Positions 10,975 to 19,675 of a DNA stretch of 64,000 nt are shown in pieces. The notes under the pieces were generated by a model. That model worked only from the letters and a program-made list of their open reading frames with translations, was not told the origin of the DNA and did no database searches. This DNA is from AWTP1-13 sp963840445 (GTDB lineage Bacteria > Pseudomonadota > Alphaproteobacteria > Rhizobiales > Hyphomicrobiaceae): assembly GCA_963840445.1 (NCBI GenBank), contig CAWIZC010000019.1, forward strand, positions 1-64,000, written 5' to 3'. Numbering within the stretch: the first letter of the stretch is position 1; the number at the start of each line of letters is the position of its first letter. Position numbers and translations under genes: made by a program.

Positions 10975-11574
10975 TCACCTGAGGCCTTTGACAAGCATCC
11001 GGCAGACGTCGGCAACCTCACGCTCGGCATTTGCGGGCGACAGTCGGAAGCGCTTTACGAGAATCTGACTGACGATGCCTTGCAATGCCGACACGTAAAT
11101 CAGGGTGCGTATCTGCGTCACCTTTTCGGGGGCGCCGGCATCTCTGAATCCTTGGCGCAGAAGGGCCAAGGTTTGTCCGATGACCGTGTCGAGATCGGCA
11201 AAGCCATGGTTGGCGCTGAATTGAGCGCCACCCATCAGCTGAAACAGGTTGGGATGCGCACGCGCGAAGGTGAACAGCGCGACGCCACCGGCGACAAGTG
11301 TTTCCTCGCCGGATTTGCGGCCCTTGATCCCATGCTCGATCTGGCCCCCGAGTAGTAGCCAGCCCTCTTGCGCCACGCGGGCCATCAGCGACAGCTTGTC
11401 GGGGAAATGACGATAGACGGCGCGGTGGTTGACCCCGACGGCGCGGGCCAGATCACGGAGGCTTATGGCCTCCGCCCCATCGGCCTCGAAGCGAGCCAGC
11501 GCCACCCTGATCAACGCCGCGGGAAGATCGCCATGTCGGAACTGCTCGCGCGTGTCTCGCCAGCTTGCAGTCAT
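10975..11574 (-). CDS. TetR/AcrR-family transcriptional regulator
   Basis: A 199-residue protein with a typical N-terminal helix-turn-helix (AISLRDLARAVGVNHRAVYRHFPDKLSLMA, two blocks) and a C-terminal ligand-binding half of the TetR_C_33/WHG kind (LFTFARAHPNLFQLMGG). It is divergent from a two-gene membrane-protein unit starting at 11715. The 140-base space between them holds a perfect palindrome at 11660-11676, a likely operator, so it probably represses both itself and the divergent genes. The ligand is unknown. Confidence 0.9.
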   Translation of the reverse strand: MTASWRDTREQFRHGDLPAALIRVALARFEADGAEAISLRDLARAVGVNHRAVYRHFPDKLSLMARVAQEGWLLLGGQIEHGIKGRKSGEETLVAGGVALFTFARAHPNLFQLMGGAQFSANHGFADLDTVIGQTLALLRQGFRDAGAPEKVTQIRTLIYVSALQGIVSQILVKRFRLSPANAEREVADVCRMLVKGLR

Positions 11575-11659
11575 GCGTCATCTATCCTTTTGGCTGATCA
11601 GAAATCCGTGATGCCCCGAGCCGCCACTATGCCTTCATTTCGCCTTGGGGTAAGGGGTA

Positions 11660-11676
11660 TGTCTCCATTGGAGACA
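11660..11676. promoter_or_regulatory. Candidate TetR operator, 17-bp perfect palindrome
   Basis: TGTCTCCATTGGAGACA reads the same on both strands around a central base. It lies 39 bases before the start of the divergent membrane-protein gene and 86 bases from the TetR start, the usual place and length for a TetR dimer site. This is an inference from position and symmetry. Confidence 0.6.
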
Positions 11677-11714
11677 AGTGAAGTGGATCGTACCCTTGAA
11701 GGAGTGAGAGTGTC

Positions 11715-12086
11715 ATGTCGAACACACTGTTTCGGATCAGCGTGATGCTGGGGTTGATTGGGATAGGCCTCGGCATCTTCATGGGCATCAGGCAGGATTT
11801 CTCGTTGATGCCGGTGCATGCCCACCTGAACTTGCTGGGATTCGTAGTCCTGTTCTTGACGGCGCTGTACTACCGCGCCTTCCCCGCGGCGGCTGCAACG
11901 AGGTTGGCAAAGATACAAGCAGCATTGGCTGTTGTCGGCGCCATCCTGTTCCCGATCGGCATCGCTTGTGTGACCCTCGGCGATCACCGGCGCTATTTTC
12001 CGGTCGTGATCCTCGGCGCACTTGTCGTCTTCACGGGCATGACGCTGTTCTCGCTGGTCGTCTTCCGTGCGAGCGCGGTTGCCTAG
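11715..12086 (+). CDS. Four-helix membrane protein resembling a piece of haem-copper oxidase subunit I
   Basis: A 123-residue protein with four predicted membrane segments: about residues 5-25, 35-53, 68-87 and 95-115. The second begins PVHAHLNLLGFVVLF, where the HAHLN text matches the haem-ligand helix of cbb3/NOR-type subunit I proteins. Small proteins with this motif occur in many proteobacteria without a known role. The start ATG follows GGAGTGAGAG. It is divergent from the TetR gene and is followed 74 bases later by an isoprenylcysteine-methyltransferase-like gene, so the two are probably one TetR-controlled unit. Confidence 0.7.
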   Translation: MSNTLFRISVMLGLIGIGLGIFMGIRQDFSLMPVHAHLNLLGFVVLFLTALYYRAFPAAAATRLAKIQAALAVVGAILFPIGIACVTLGDHRRYFPVVILGALVVFTGMTLFSLVVFRASAVA

Positions 12087-12160
12087 CGCGCGCACGCCCA
12101 GCCGTTGCGAGCATCATCAATCAACTGACCTGCGCATCCAACAAAGGTGAGATCTCGACC

Positions 12161-12652
12161 ATGAGCGAACAAGCATCCGACCACTCGAACGTCATCGTCT
12201 TCCCGCCCGTCGTGCCGGTCGTGACGATCGCACTCGGTTTTGCCTTGCAATGGCTGTTCCCACTCGGCGTGCTGGTACACTTCGATCGGTTCGACCGCGT
12301 AGCGATCGGCCTTGGCCTTGTCATCATCGGTGCATTGATATCGTCGAGCGGCTCAGTCACGCTGGCGCGTTCCGAGACCAACGTCCTTCCGTCGAAACCG
12401 ACGCTAAAGATCGTAAGCGGCGGCATCTACCAATGGACGCGAAACCCCATCTACCTCGGTGGCAGTTTCGCAATGGTCGGTATCGCGGTCGCCTTTGCGC
12501 TCGACTGGCTGGTACTGCTGCAGGTGCCAGCCCACCTGATACTTCACTACGGCATCATCCGTCGCGAGGAGCGTTACCTAGAGCAGAAATTCGGTGAAGA
12601 GTATCGCTCCTACAAGGCCAGAGTTCCGCGGTACTTGCTCATCAATGGATAA
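12161..12652 (+). CDS. Isoprenylcysteine carboxyl methyltransferase (ICMT/PEMT)-family membrane protein
   Basis: A 163-residue integral membrane protein. The C-terminal signature is complete: GGIYQWTRNPIYLG, then HYGIIRREERYLEQKFGEEY and a YKARVPRYL tail, which form the SAM-binding region of ICMT-like and phospholipid-methyltransferase-like enzymes. Four membrane segments are evident before and between these motifs. Bacterial homologues modify lipids or have unknown acceptors, and no prenylated protein is expected here. It is the second gene of the TetR-divergent unit. An AGGTGAG site lies about ten bases before the ATG. Confidence 0.85.
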   Translation: MSEQASDHSNVIVFPPVVPVVTIALGFALQWLFPLGVLVHFDRFDRVAIGLGLVIIGALISSSGSVTLARSETNVLPSKPTLKIVSGGIYQWTRNPIYLGGSFAMVGIAVAFALDWLVLLQVPAHLILHYGIIRREERYLEQKFGEEYRSYKARVPRYLLING

Positions 12653-12996
12653 CCGCGCCTGGCACCAAGCGCCCGCATCTGCCCGCGATACCGCCCGCGG
12701 GCGTAAATGTTAAGTCATTGATTGAATTGGTCGGCGGGGCGAAATTCGAACTCCAGCCTCCTCGCTCCTGAAGCAACAGCGTCGGCAATTCGTCACAAAG
12801 CGGAGCGAGTTTGACCCGGAAACCTGCCTAGTTGAGCCAAACTCTTTCCATACCCTCGCGATATCGTCTGTTCAGCCCCGAGGTGTGATGGGGCATGTTT
12901 GCTCGCGCTCAATCGACTGACAGCGCAGGTGAGTCGCGTCGCGGTTGCAAAAAGTGATTGGGCTTTTGGTTTCTTCGTCGACACTCGGATTTTCCT
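12653..12996. other. Intergenic stretch with a tRNA-3'-end-like remnant
   Basis: No gene is visible in these 344 bases. At 12728-12754 the reverse strand reads a TTCGAAT loop followed by CGCCGACCA, like the T-loop, acceptor strand and CCA end of a tRNA. The T-stem does not pair properly and no 5' half is present, so it is at best a remnant. The remaining sequence upstream of the DUF2157-type gene likely contains its promoter, which I cannot place. Confidence 0.4.
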
Positions 12997-14073
12997 ATGC
13001 GCATTGAACGAACCCAGCTCGAGGCCGCCGCCCAACGCGGCATCATCAACGAGGCGCAGGCGGGTCCGCTCTGGGACTTCCTCGAGACCGAGCGGGTCGG
13101 GGGTCCGGAGTTCTCCTTCAACCATCTGCTCTACTACCTCGGCGGGCTGGTTGCGATCGGCGGCGTCTCGGTGTTCGTCACGCTCGGGTGGGAGACGCTC
13201 GGCGGCATGGGCCTCTTCCTCGTTGCCCTCGCCGTGATGGCTGTCGCCATTTGGCTTACGGACTACTTTGTCAAGCAGCAGAAACTTGCCATTCCGGCGG
13301 GTCTCATGGCGGCGCTGATCGTTGCGGCAACTCCACTCGCCGTCTATGGCCTGCAGCGCACGGTCGGCTATTGGGAATTCACGACCCCCTACCGCAGCTA
13401 TCACACGCACGTCGACTGGCGCTGGATCATCATGGAGCTGGGCACGCTCGTCGTCGGCGCAGCGGTGCTCTGGCTCTGGCGGCTGCCATTCTCGGTGATG
13501 CCGGTGGCCGTCACCCTGTGGTACATGAGCATGGATATTGCGCCGCTGCTGCAGACGTCGCTGTCCGGCATCGACCCCAACGACCCGAACCTCTCATACG
13601 AGCAGCGCAATGCCTACTGGGCCGCCTATTGGGAATTGCGCAAGTGGGCGTCGGTCGTCGTCGGCCTTGCCATCATAGCGGGTGCCATTGCGGTTGATCG
13701 CGCCAAACGCTCGCAGCAGGACTACGCCTTCTGGCTGCACCTTGCCGGCGTGGCTGCGTTCTGGGGCGGACTGTCCGCCATGAGTTCCGCCAGCGAGGTC
13801 GGCAAGTTCACCTATTTCCTCACCAATCTCGTCATGTTGGTGTTCGGTGTCGCGATCGACCGCCGCGTCTACACCGTATTCGGCGCGCTCGGAATTGCCG
13901 GCTATCTCGGCCACCTCTCCTACAAGGTGTTCAAGGACAGCCTGCTATTCCCCTTCATGCTCATGTTGATTGGCCTCGGCGTCGTGTGGCTCGGTGTGCT
14001 CTGGCAGCGCAACGAGCGGCAGATCGTAAGCGCCATCGAGCGCTGGCTGCCGCCGGGCCTGCGCAAGGACTGA
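12997..14073 (+). CDS. DUF2157-like multi-pass membrane protein
   Basis: A 358-residue protein. A soluble N-terminal stretch (RTQLEAAAQRGIINEAQAGPL, two turns of helix with an acidic tail) precedes about nine membrane helices starting at LLYYLGGLVAIGGVSVF. This N-terminal helical-plus-polytopic layout is that of DUF2157 proteins, whose function is unknown. The ATG at 12997 agrees with the family start. The last codons (WLPPGLRKD) and the bases after the stop form one copy of a direct repeat that recurs 1.2 kb downstream. Confidence 0.7.
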   Translation: MRIERTQLEAAAQRGIINEAQAGPLWDFLETERVGGPEFSFNHLLYYLGGLVAIGGVSVFVTLGWETLGGMGLFLVALAVMAVAIWLTDYFVKQQKLAIPAGLMAALIVAATPLAVYGLQRTVGYWEFTTPYRSYHTHVDWRWIIMELGTLVVGAAVLWLWRLPFSVMPVAVTLWYMSMDIAPLLQTSLSGIDPNDPNLSYEQRNAYWAAYWELRKWASVVVGLAIIAGAIAVDRAKRSQQDYAFWLHLAGVAAFWGGLSAMSSASEVGKFTYFLTNLVMLVFGVAIDRRVYTVFGALGIAGYLGHLSYKVFKDSLLFPFMLMLIGLGVVWLGVLWQRNERQIVSAIERWLPPGLRKD

Positions 14074-14113
14074 GTGGTCCGCGGCCGCCGCCGAGGCGGC
14101 TCCACACTGCCGT
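14038..14113 (+). repeat. Direct repeat, copy A (about 76 bp)
   Basis: This copy includes the last 12 codons of the DUF2157-like gene and 40 bases beyond its stop. It matches 15232-15306 with two substitutions and one single-base gap. The sequence contains the near-palindrome GCGGCCGCCGCCGAGGCGGC. Since it overlaps a coding end, copy A is presumably the original. Confidence 0.9.
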
Positions 14114-14429
14114 TGCCCTTGCGAGCCCGCGCCGACGAGGTGATGGAGTAATGTTCCGCTTCGAGGCCGCCGTGCGCGCGGCTTACTCCCCCGCATGAAT
14201 CGAAGCGCCCCTTGGCGGCGGCGCAAAGTTGCTGGGAGCACCTGACCCGCCGGCAGCCTTGCGGCCACGGGACTTTTCACCCGCAAGCGAGCCGTCCACT
14301 CCTCAGGGTTGTGCCCGAGTTTCATAGTCCCACCGAAGCGCTATCCTTCTCCATCCCGAGAACGACGATGCCCGTCGTCGATCCCAAAGACGATGGTCCG
14401 GACGAGTTGATCTCGAAGGAGGCAGGAGC
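14114..14429. other. Intergenic stretch with no gene
   Basis: These 316 bases between the repeat and the HD-domain gene show no open frame with a credible start or family text. The last 25 bases carry AAGGAGGCAGGAG, a strong ribosome site for the HD gene. Confidence 0.5.
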
Positions 14430-15074
14430 ATGCCAAGTCCCTCTTCCACCCTCGGCATTCCCAATTCGCTTCTTGCAAAAGAGGCCACCGGGATCCTGCG
14501 CGAGCATTCCAGCGATCTGCTCTTCAATCACTCCGTGCGCGTCTATCTGTTTGCGGCAGAACAGGGCCGTCAGCAAAAGCTGCGGTTTGACGCAGAACTC
14601 CTTTACGTCGCAGCGACATTTCACGATTTCGGTCTGATGAAGAGGTTTTCGAGCCAAAACGAGCGCTTCGAGGTCGACGGCGCGAATGCCGCCCGTCAAT
14701 TCCTCAGTGCGCACAACGTACCTCCAGAGCAGATACAAACTGTCTGGGAAGCCATTGCCCTGCACACTACGCCGGGCATACCCCAATACATGGGCCCCGA
14801 AGTTGCTCTCCTGTATTCAGGTGTCGGCCTCGACGTGCTCGGCAAAGGGTTCGACCAGTTCCCTGCGGATTTGCGCGAACAAATCGTTGCCCAGTACCCT
14901 CGTACTCACTTCAAGGAAGACTTCATCCAGGCGTACTTCGCCGGCTTTGCGCACAAGCCGGGCACCACGTACGGCACCGTGAACGCCGGCGTCTGTGAAC
15001 GCTATATCCCCGGCTATGTGAGCCCGAACGCCTGCGATTTGATCGCTGCCTCTCCCTTCCCGGATTCCGGATAG
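14430..15074 (+). CDS. HD-domain phosphohydrolase-like protein
   Basis: A 214-residue protein with GGAGGCAGGAGC before its ATG. The metal-binding pattern is H34 in FNHSVRVYLF, H65-D66 in ATFHDFGLM and H112 in AIALHTTPG, plus a later Asp, the order of HD hydrolases such as cyanamide hydratase relatives. The C-terminal part (PRTHFKEDFIQAYFAGFAHK and GYVSPNACDL) is also typical for this uncharacterised group. It is cytoplasmic. The gene and its flanks lie between two copies of a 76-bp direct repeat, suggesting it may have arrived or been duplicated as a small cassette. Confidence 0.8.
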   Translation: MPSPSSTLGIPNSLLAKEATGILREHSSDLLFNHSVRVYLFAAEQGRQQKLRFDAELLYVAATFHDFGLMKRFSSQNERFEVDGANAARQFLSAHNVPPEQIQTVWEAIALHTTPGIPQYMGPEVALLYSGVGLDVLGKGFDQFPADLREQIVAQYPRTHFKEDFIQAYFAGFAHKPGTTYGTVNAGVCERYIPGYVSPNACDLIAASPFPDSG

Positions 15075-15231
15075 CACTGCGGAAGCTTCGCACCGAAGGA
15101 AGACGCCAGCACAGACGCGCTGCGGCCGCCGCGAGATATGTCCTGCGGCACATGAGTCCGAAGATGGCGCGAAGCGGCCGTGTCGGAACATCCGCCTCGA
15201 TGTCTGCTTCAAAGATAAAGCGGACCTGATG

Positions 15232-15306
15232 GAGCGTGGCTGCCGCCGGGCCTGCGCACGGACTGAGTGGTCCGCGGCCGCCGCCGAGGCGGCTCGACAC
15301 TGCCGT
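15232..15306 (+). repeat. Direct repeat, copy B
   Basis: Near-identical copy of 14038-14113 (two substitutions and one missing base), in the same orientation but outside any gene. It still contains the stop region of the DUF2157-like gene, so it was copied from there or marks a recombination junction. Confidence 0.9.
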
Positions 15307-15365
15307 CCCGGTCATCGGGGTTTTTGATCCCAAGCCGACCTTTGGGAGAAAGAGCTCTACCGCTT

Positions 15366-16343
15366 CTAGAAACCCAGCAGATGCCTGCGGAAGAATGCCA
15401 GGATCGCAGCATTGAAATCCTTGTGGAACGCGGCGCGATCAAAGCCGGGAGCGTCGGCGCAAATCCTGGGTGAATCCTTCACTTCCGCAGGTGAGCACGG
15501 CGGTAGGAACGAGAAGTGAATCGCATTTGGGACTAGATGAAAATCGGGACTTGAGGGCAGCCGAGACCGAATGCCAAGGCCGCAGCACCCTGACACATAG
15601 TTGGGCGCGAGTGTCGGATCTGAGCTCCATAACTGGAGCGGAACATTGACGGTCTGTAGCCCTGAGATCGGAAAGAAGAAACTAGGTCCCGGGTCGGCAA
15701 TGACGGCGGCTTTGATACGTGCATCATGTGGGGCTGCATCAACCCGGGTCTCGCCGCTTCGAAGATCCTCGCACGCTCGAAAGTCCGACCCTTCGCAACC
15801 AACAAGGCCCCTCCTGAGGTCAGGTTCCCCGCCTACCACAACTAGGGCAGCATATCCACCCATCGAAAAGCCAAACAGCCCGATGCGGTCGCGGTCAATT
15901 CTCGCGCTCTGCTCCCAGCTGAGCAGCATGAAATCAACCAGCCGCTTGATGTCAGCCGGTCGCTCGACCAAGACTGAGAGATGATCCACGCGGGTCCGAT
16001 CTTGCATGTTGTCGCCGGGGTGGTCGGCCGCCGCGACGATGAAGCCGGCATCGGCAAGAGCTGCTGCGGTCGTATGGTGGCCCCCGAACCAGCCAGCGCG
16101 GCCGTGCGAGATCACGACGAGCGGCAGTTTGTCGCCGACGAGGGGACAATCCCTCGTCCCCAGGATGACCCTGTCTCTGACGACTGCCTCTTGCTGAGGC
16201 GCGCTACACGGATACCAAACGGCTCCGGTCAGCTGTCTGCCTTTAGTGTCGGCTGGAACGTCGAAGAACCGAACTCCAGCGGATTGGGCCGGCACGGTGG
16301 TTAAGCACAGCGCCACGCAAAGAAAGACCGCCCGAAACTGCAT
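15366..16343 (-). CDS. Secreted alpha/beta hydrolase (dienelactone-hydrolase/PAF-AH-like)
   Basis: A 325-residue protein with a clear signal peptide (MQFRAVFLCVALCLTTVPAQ, cut near QSAG). I prefer the ATG at 16343 over 16400 because it begins the signal peptide and follows a G-rich site. The mature protein has VVISHGRAGWFGGH, the Ser elbow GFSMGGYAA and a late His in PNAIHFSFLPPC, as in periplasmic dienelactone-hydrolase-like and platelet-activating-factor-acetylhydrolase-like enzymes. Several cysteines (SGCCGL, PPCSPAE) may form disulfides. The substrate is unknown. It stands alone between intergenic repeats. Confidence 0.85.
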   Translation of the reverse strand: MQFRAVFLCVALCLTTVPAQSAGVRFFDVPADTKGRQLTGAVWYPCSAPQQEAVVRDRVILGTRDCPLVGDKLPLVVISHGRAGWFGGHHTTAAALADAGFIVAAADHPGDNMQDRTRVDHLSVLVERPADIKRLVDFMLLSWEQSARIDRDRIGLFGFSMGGYAALVVVGGEPDLRRGLVGCEGSDFRACEDLRSGETRVDAAPHDARIKAAVIADPGPSFFFPISGLQTVNVPLQLWSSDPTLAPNYVSGCCGLGIRSRLPSSPDFHLVPNAIHFSFLPPCSPAEVKDSPRICADAPGFDRAAFHKDFNAAILAFFRRHLLGF

Positions 16344-16569
16344 AGTGCCCCCGAGCAACGACGCGTGCCATCTGGCAGGCAGGCGACCGTCATTGTGCAA
16401 GTTGGCGAAGGTGAGGCCACCGAGACGTTGCAGGTCACTTGTTAGCTCGAAGCGGGTGTCTGAGCGTGCGGCTCAGAGTCTGCTTTCGGGGATAAGGTGG
16501 ACTTGATGGATAAATGTAAACGGCGCCATCGAGCAGATTCTGGCGCGGACGCGCCAGATCCCCTGCGCC

Positions 16570-17856
16570 CTATCCTTTCCTCTCGCTCTCCCTGGCCAGG
16601 GCGCGCCAGCCGATGTCGCGGCGGCAGAAGCCGCCTGGCCAGTCGATCTTGGCCACTGCCTCGTAGGCCGCGCGTTGCGCTTCGGCGACGCTTCTGCCAC
16701 GTGCGGTGACGTTCAGCACCCGCCCGCCTGTTGCGCGCAGCTGGTCGCCTTCGCGGGCCGTGCCGGCGTGGAACAGCTCGACGCCGGGCACAGCGCGCGC
16801 CGCGTCGAGGGCTCCGATGGGCGTGCCCTTGGCGTAGCTGCCGGGATAGCCCTTGGAGGCCATCACGACGGTCAACGCGGCATCATCGTGCCAGCGCAGG
16901 TCGAAGGTCTTGAGCACGCCGTCGGCGGTGGCGACGAGAGCGGGCAGCAGGTCCGACTTGAGGCGCATCATCAGCACCTGTGCCTCGGGATCGCCGAAGC
17001 GCACGTTGTACTCGATCAGCTTGGGGCCGTCGGCGGTGATCATCAGGCCGGCGAACAGCACGCCCTTGAAGGGCGTGCCGCGCGCTGCCATGCCGTGCAC
17101 GGTCGGCCAGATGATCTCGTCCATGGTGCGCTTGATGATCTCCGGCGTCATGACCGGTGCCGGCGAATAGGCGCCCATGCCGCCGGTGTTGGGACCCTGC
17201 TCGCCATCGAAGGCGCGCTTGTGATCCTGGGCGGCTGCCAGCGGCAGGGCATGCGTGCCGTCGACGAGGGCGAAGAAGCTTGCCTCCTCGCCCACCATGC
17301 ATTCCTCGATGACGACCTCGGCACCGGCCGCGCCAAAGGCGCCGGCGAAACACGCTTCGATGGCGGCCGTCGCCTGCTCGCGGGTCTCGGCGATGACGAC
17401 CCCCTTGCCGGCGGCGAGCCCGTCGGCCTTCACCACCACGGGCAGGGGCTGCTGGGCGACATAGGCGAGCGCGCTTTCGGCATCCTTGCAGCGCTTGTAG
17501 GCGGCGGTCGGAATACCGAACTCGGCACAGAAATCCTTGGTGAAACCTTTCGACCCCTCCAGCCGCGCCGCTGCTTTGGACGGCCCGAACACTTTGATTT
17601 GTGCGGCGGCGAGATCGTCGGCGAGGCCAGCTACCAGCGGCCCCTCCGGCCCCACCACCACGAAGCCGATGTCGTTGTCGATGCAGAACTGGATGATGGT
17701 GGCATGGTTGTCGATGTCGATGTCGGCGATCTCGGCGATCTCGGCAATGCCGGCGTTGCCGGGCGCGCAGTAGATGCGGCCGAGCAGGGGGCTTGCCGAA
17801 ATCGCCCAGGCCAGGGCGTGCTCGCGGCCGCCGGAGCCGATTAAGAGAACGTTCAT
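16570..17856 (-). CDS. purD: Phosphoribosylamine-glycine ligase
   Basis: A 428-residue protein with the expected length and ATP-grasp layout. The N-terminal domain begins MNVLLIGSGGREHALAWAI, GPEGPLVAGLADDL is the family phosphate-binding text, the grasp domain holds VVVKADGLAAGKGVVIA and EECMVGEEASFFALVDG, and GVLFAGLMIT and EYNVRFGDPEAQ close the active site. It catalyses the second step of purine synthesis: 5-phosphoribosylamine + glycine + ATP to GAR. It is divergent from xseA with a 100-base gap, a common arrangement in alphaproteobacteria. Confidence 0.97.
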   Translation of the reverse strand: MNVLLIGSGGREHALAWAISASPLLGRIYCAPGNAGIAEIAEIADIDIDNHATIIQFCIDNDIGFVVVGPEGPLVAGLADDLAAAQIKVFGPSKAAARLEGSKGFTKDFCAEFGIPTAAYKRCKDAESALAYVAQQPLPVVVKADGLAAGKGVVIAETREQATAAIEACFAGAFGAAGAEVVIEECMVGEEASFFALVDGTHALPLAAAQDHKRAFDGEQGPNTGGMGAYSPAPVMTPEIIKRTMDEIIWPTVHGMAARGTPFKGVLFAGLMITADGPKLIEYNVRFGDPEAQVLMMRLKSDLLPALVATADGVLKTFDLRWHDDAALTVVMASKGYPGSYAKGTPIGALDAARAVPGVELFHAGTAREGDQLRATGGRVLNVTARGRSVAEAQRAAYEAVAKIDWPGGFCRRDIGWRALARESERKG

Positions 17857-17959
17857 GGAGGCGCCCTGTAAAAGCTCTGGAAATCAGCCATCAATTGGCC
17901 TCTTTACAGCGCGTCCTCGTGTATCATCTAACGGTCGTTGAACAAAGCCGGGGAAAACC

Positions 17960-19564
17960 GTGGCCGAAGCCACCAGCGCCACCCGCCAGAACGGCGGCGT
18001 CGGCAACAATGCGCCGGAATTTTCCGTGTCCGAGCTGTCGTCCGCCATCAAGCGGGCGCTGGAGGGCACGTTCGGGTATGTGCGCCTGCGCGGGGAGATT
18101 TCGGGCTTCCGCGGCGTGCACTCGTCCGGCCATTGCTATTTCGCGCTGAAGGACGAGAGGGCCAAGATCGATGCCGTGATCTGGCGCAGCACGTTCGCCA
18201 ACCTGAAGTTCAAGCCGGCCGAGGGGTTGGAGGTAGTGGCGACCGGACGGGTCACATCGTATCCGGGCAAGTCCTCCTACCAGATCGTCATCGATGCGCT
18301 GGAGCCGGCCGGCGTCGGCGCGCTGATGGCGCTGCTCGAGGAGCGCAAGAAGACGCTCGCCGCCGAGGGGCTGTTCGATGAGCAGCGCAAGAAGCGGCTG
18401 CCCTACCTGCCGCGCGTGGTCGGCATCATCACCTCCCCCACCGGCGCGGTGATCCGCGACATGCTGCACGGCTTCGACGAGCGCTTTCCCGTGCGCGTGC
18501 TGGTGTGGCCGGTGCGCGTGCAAGGCGACACCTGCGCGGCCGAGGTGGCGGCGGCGATCCGCGGCTTCAATGCCTTGCCTCCGGGCGGGCGTATCCGCCG
18601 GCCGGACGTGCTGATCGTGGCGCGCGGCGGCGGCAGCCTGGAGGACCTGTGGGGCTTCAACGAGGAAACAGTGGTGCGCGCGGCGGCGGCGAGCACCATT
18701 CCGCTCATCTCGGCCGTCGGCCATGAGACCGACTGGACGCTGATCGATCTCGCCGCCGACGCGCGTGCGCCGACGCCCACCAAGGCCGCCGAGTGGGCGG
18801 TGCCCAAGCACGCCGAGCTCATCGCCGAGACCGGCAAGCTTGCCCTGCGGCTCTCCACCGCCGCGCGCCGGGCATTGGATGGCATGCGCGCTCACTTGCG
18901 TGCTGCCGCGCGTGGCTTGCCGCGGCGCGGGGATCTGCTCGCCTTGCCGCGACAGCGCTACGACGCCGTCGAGCAGCGCCTGGCGCGCGCCCTGCTCGCC
19001 AACACGCGCGTGCACGGCGTGCGCCTGACGCGCTCAGCGGCGCGCCTGCAGCCGCGCCTGCTGGAAACTCGCCTGCAGCGCACGCGCGACCGCCTGGAAG
19101 CGCTCGGCCGCCGCGCCACGTCGTCGCTGGTCCGCGCCACCGGTCCGCGGCGTGCGCGCCTGGAGCGTGTCGCCGGCCGGCTGGCACCGCAGACCCTGTC
19201 GGCACGGCTTGCCACGTGCGGCGAGCGGCTCGGCGTGCTGGAGGCACGCGCCCGGCAGGCCGTTGCGGCGCGCATGGCTGCCGAGCGCCGTCATCTCGAC
19301 GCCTGCGGCAAGTTGCTGGGCTCGCTCGGCTATCATGGCGTGCTGCAGCGCGGCTACGCCCTGGTGCGCGACAGCGAGGGGCGCACGGTCCGCTCGGCCG
19401 CGGCCGTCGGCGCCGGCCAGCAGCTCGACATCGAGCTGGCCGACGGCCGTATCCCCGCCCAGGCCTTGCAAGCCGGCACCGCCGTGCACAAATCCGCATC
19501 GCCGTCTGCTGCCGGAGCGCCCAAGCGCAGGCCGGGCGGCGGCAACCAGGGCTCGCTGTTCTGA
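17960..19564 (+). CDS. xseA: Exodeoxyribonuclease VII large subunit
   Basis: A 534-residue protein starting at GTG 17960. The N-terminal OB-fold (EFSVSELSSAIKRALEGTFG and VRLRGEISGFRGVHSSGH) binds single-stranded DNA. The catalytic region includes VVGIITSPTGAVIRDML, RGGGSLEDLWGFNEE and SAVGHETDWTLIDLAADARA, followed by the long Arg-rich coiled-coil that binds XseB subunits and a C-terminal barrel (LGYHGVLQRGYALV). The enzyme degrades ssDNA to oligonucleotides. xseB is not adjacent. The C-terminal extension (SAAGAPKRRPGGGNQGSLF) is typical of alphaproteobacterial forms. A DUF2093 gene follows, as usual in this class. Confidence 0.97.
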   Translation: MAEATSATRQNGGVGNNAPEFSVSELSSAIKRALEGTFGYVRLRGEISGFRGVHSSGHCYFALKDERAKIDAVIWRSTFANLKFKPAEGLEVVATGRVTSYPGKSSYQIVIDALEPAGVGALMALLEERKKTLAAEGLFDEQRKKRLPYLPRVVGIITSPTGAVIRDMLHGFDERFPVRVLVWPVRVQGDTCAAEVAAAIRGFNALPPGGRIRRPDVLIVARGGGSLEDLWGFNEETVVRAAAASTIPLISAVGHETDWTLIDLAADARAPTPTKAAEWAVPKHAELIAETGKLALRLSTAARRALDGMRAHLRAAARGLPRRGDLLALPRQRYDAVEQRLARALLANTRVHGVRLTRSAARLQPRLLETRLQRTRDRLEALGRRATSSLVRATGPRRARLERVAGRLAPQTLSARLATCGERLGVLEARARQAVAARMAAERRHLDACGKLLGSLGYHGVLQRGYALVRDSEGRTVRSAAAVGAGQQLDIELADGRIPAQALQAGTAVHKSASPSAAGAPKRRPGGGNQGSLF

Positions 19565-19675
19565 GGATGGCGCGGACTGGACCCATGTCAGCGCGCCACA
19601 CTGGCGCGGTCGGCCAGCCGAATGTATGCTGCGCCTGTTTGTCGCTCCTGCGCGGGGTGTCGAGGTGGAGAGGGA

